Assembly: GCA_046340555.1 (NCBI GenBank) | Contig: JBKDSL010000005.1 | Span: 1 to 5,337, forward strand | Direction of reading: 5' to 3' | DNA from: JALRAP01 sp046340555 | Lineage (GTDB): Bacteria; Bacteroidota; Bacteroidia; AKYH767-A; OLB10 | DNA length: 5,337 nt | Part shown: positions 5,015 through 5,337 of the stretch, piece by piece | Layout of the letters: each line of letters starts with the position of its first letter | Position numbering within the stretch: position 1 is the stretch's first letter | The notes under the pieces: model-generated | Databases searched by the model: none | Seen by the model: only the letters and a program-made list of their open reading frames with translations | What the model was told of the DNA's origin: nothing | Program-made: the position numbers and the translations under genes

Positions 5015-5337
5015 TTATTGGTTTTTTTTCGTTCGGGTAGGAGCTGACAAGCTGATGCTAAAGTAATAAAGTCTGCCGACCAATGGGCCTCCAAAAATCT
5101 CGTAATGTTTATTGTTAAGCAAGTTAGAAGCACCAAGCTTAAGTGTCAATTGGTTGTTGTAATATTTCCGATTTATCTGGGCGTCAACAACATCATACCG
5201 ATTCAAGTACCCGGTAAATTGCGGGGAACCCTCATATTGAAAGCCATCTACCCATTTATAATTGATATTGAACCCATAACCTCTAATATCGCGGCCATTA
5301 AATCCAATGTTGAATTTGTGCTCTGGCGTATTGAAAG
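5015..5337 (-). CDS. TonB-dependent receptor, C-terminal part (runs off the right edge)
   Basis: The frame is open from the TAA stop (complement of 5015-5017) to the window edge; 106 residues are visible and the real start lies outside. An internal TTG at 5206 is not a start. The sequence is the end of an outer-membrane beta-barrel: alternating strands such as KFNIGFNGRDIRGYGFNINY, then WVDGFQYEGSPQFTGYL, YDVVDAQINRKY, the hallmark LTLKLGASNLLNNKHYEIFGG and the final strand GRLYYFSISLSA. 'GASNLLNNKHYE' is the typical penultimate-strand motif of SusC/CirA-like receptors. The chain ends in a short charged tail, PTRTKKNQ, after the last strand, instead of the common terminal aromatic residue. 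Such receptors import large or chelated substrates with TonB energy; the ligand cannot be read from this part. It is the upstream partner of the secreted hydrolase-fold protein. Confidence 0.87.
   Translation of the reverse strand, partial: FNTPEHKFNIGFNGRDIRGYGFNINYKWVDGFQYEGSPQFTGYLNRYDVVDAQINRKYYNNQLTLKLGASNLLNNKHYEIFGGPLVGRLYYFSISLSAPTRTKKNQ

Noticed and set aside
4801..5136. 111-residue minus-strand open frame spanning the receptor/hydrolase junction
   Set aside because: It is out of frame with both well-supported proteins, which it overlaps, and its translation has no recognisable features.

Overview
The window most likely comes from a member of the Bacteroidota. The evidence is a secreted protein with a type IX secretion (T9SS type A) C-terminal sorting domain, a TonB-dependent receptor tail directly upstream of it, AT-rich gene starts without Shine-Dalgarno sequences, and a XerD of the form usual in that phylum. 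Genus cannot be read from this sequence.

Positions 1-792 hold no convincing gene. This stretch is a mosaic of short repeats: two full copies and several broken copies of a CCCTGAGC-nn-GTCGAAGGG element, a hairpin (358-385) followed by an 85-nt imperfect stem-loop (397-481), three degenerate hexamer tracts with unit (A/G)CTNNN, and clusters of the heptamer (C/T)AATGAC. A possible -7 promoter core reading leftwards lies at the extreme left edge.

Positions 793-3408 hold three plus-strand genes that look like one transcription unit: the tyrosine recombinase xerD (GTG start), a DUF985/Cupin_5 protein 31 nt later, and a HI0933/YhiN/BaiN-type flavoprotein that overlaps the cupin stop by ATGA. Their close packing suggests co-transcription, but no shared pathway is evident.

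Positions 3414-3440 hold a terminator hairpin between convergent units. It pairs better in the minus-strand transcript.

Positions 3459-5337 hold two minus-strand genes separated by 14 nt: the last 106 residues of a TonB-dependent outer-membrane receptor, which runs off the right edge, and a 513-residue secreted alpha/beta-hydrolase-fold protein with a T9SS tail. The hydrolase has Gly where the nucleophilic Ser is expected and no His at all in its C-terminal half, so it looks like a non-catalytic hydrolase fold paired with a receptor. This and the layered repeat mosaic upstream of xerD are the most interesting points in the window.
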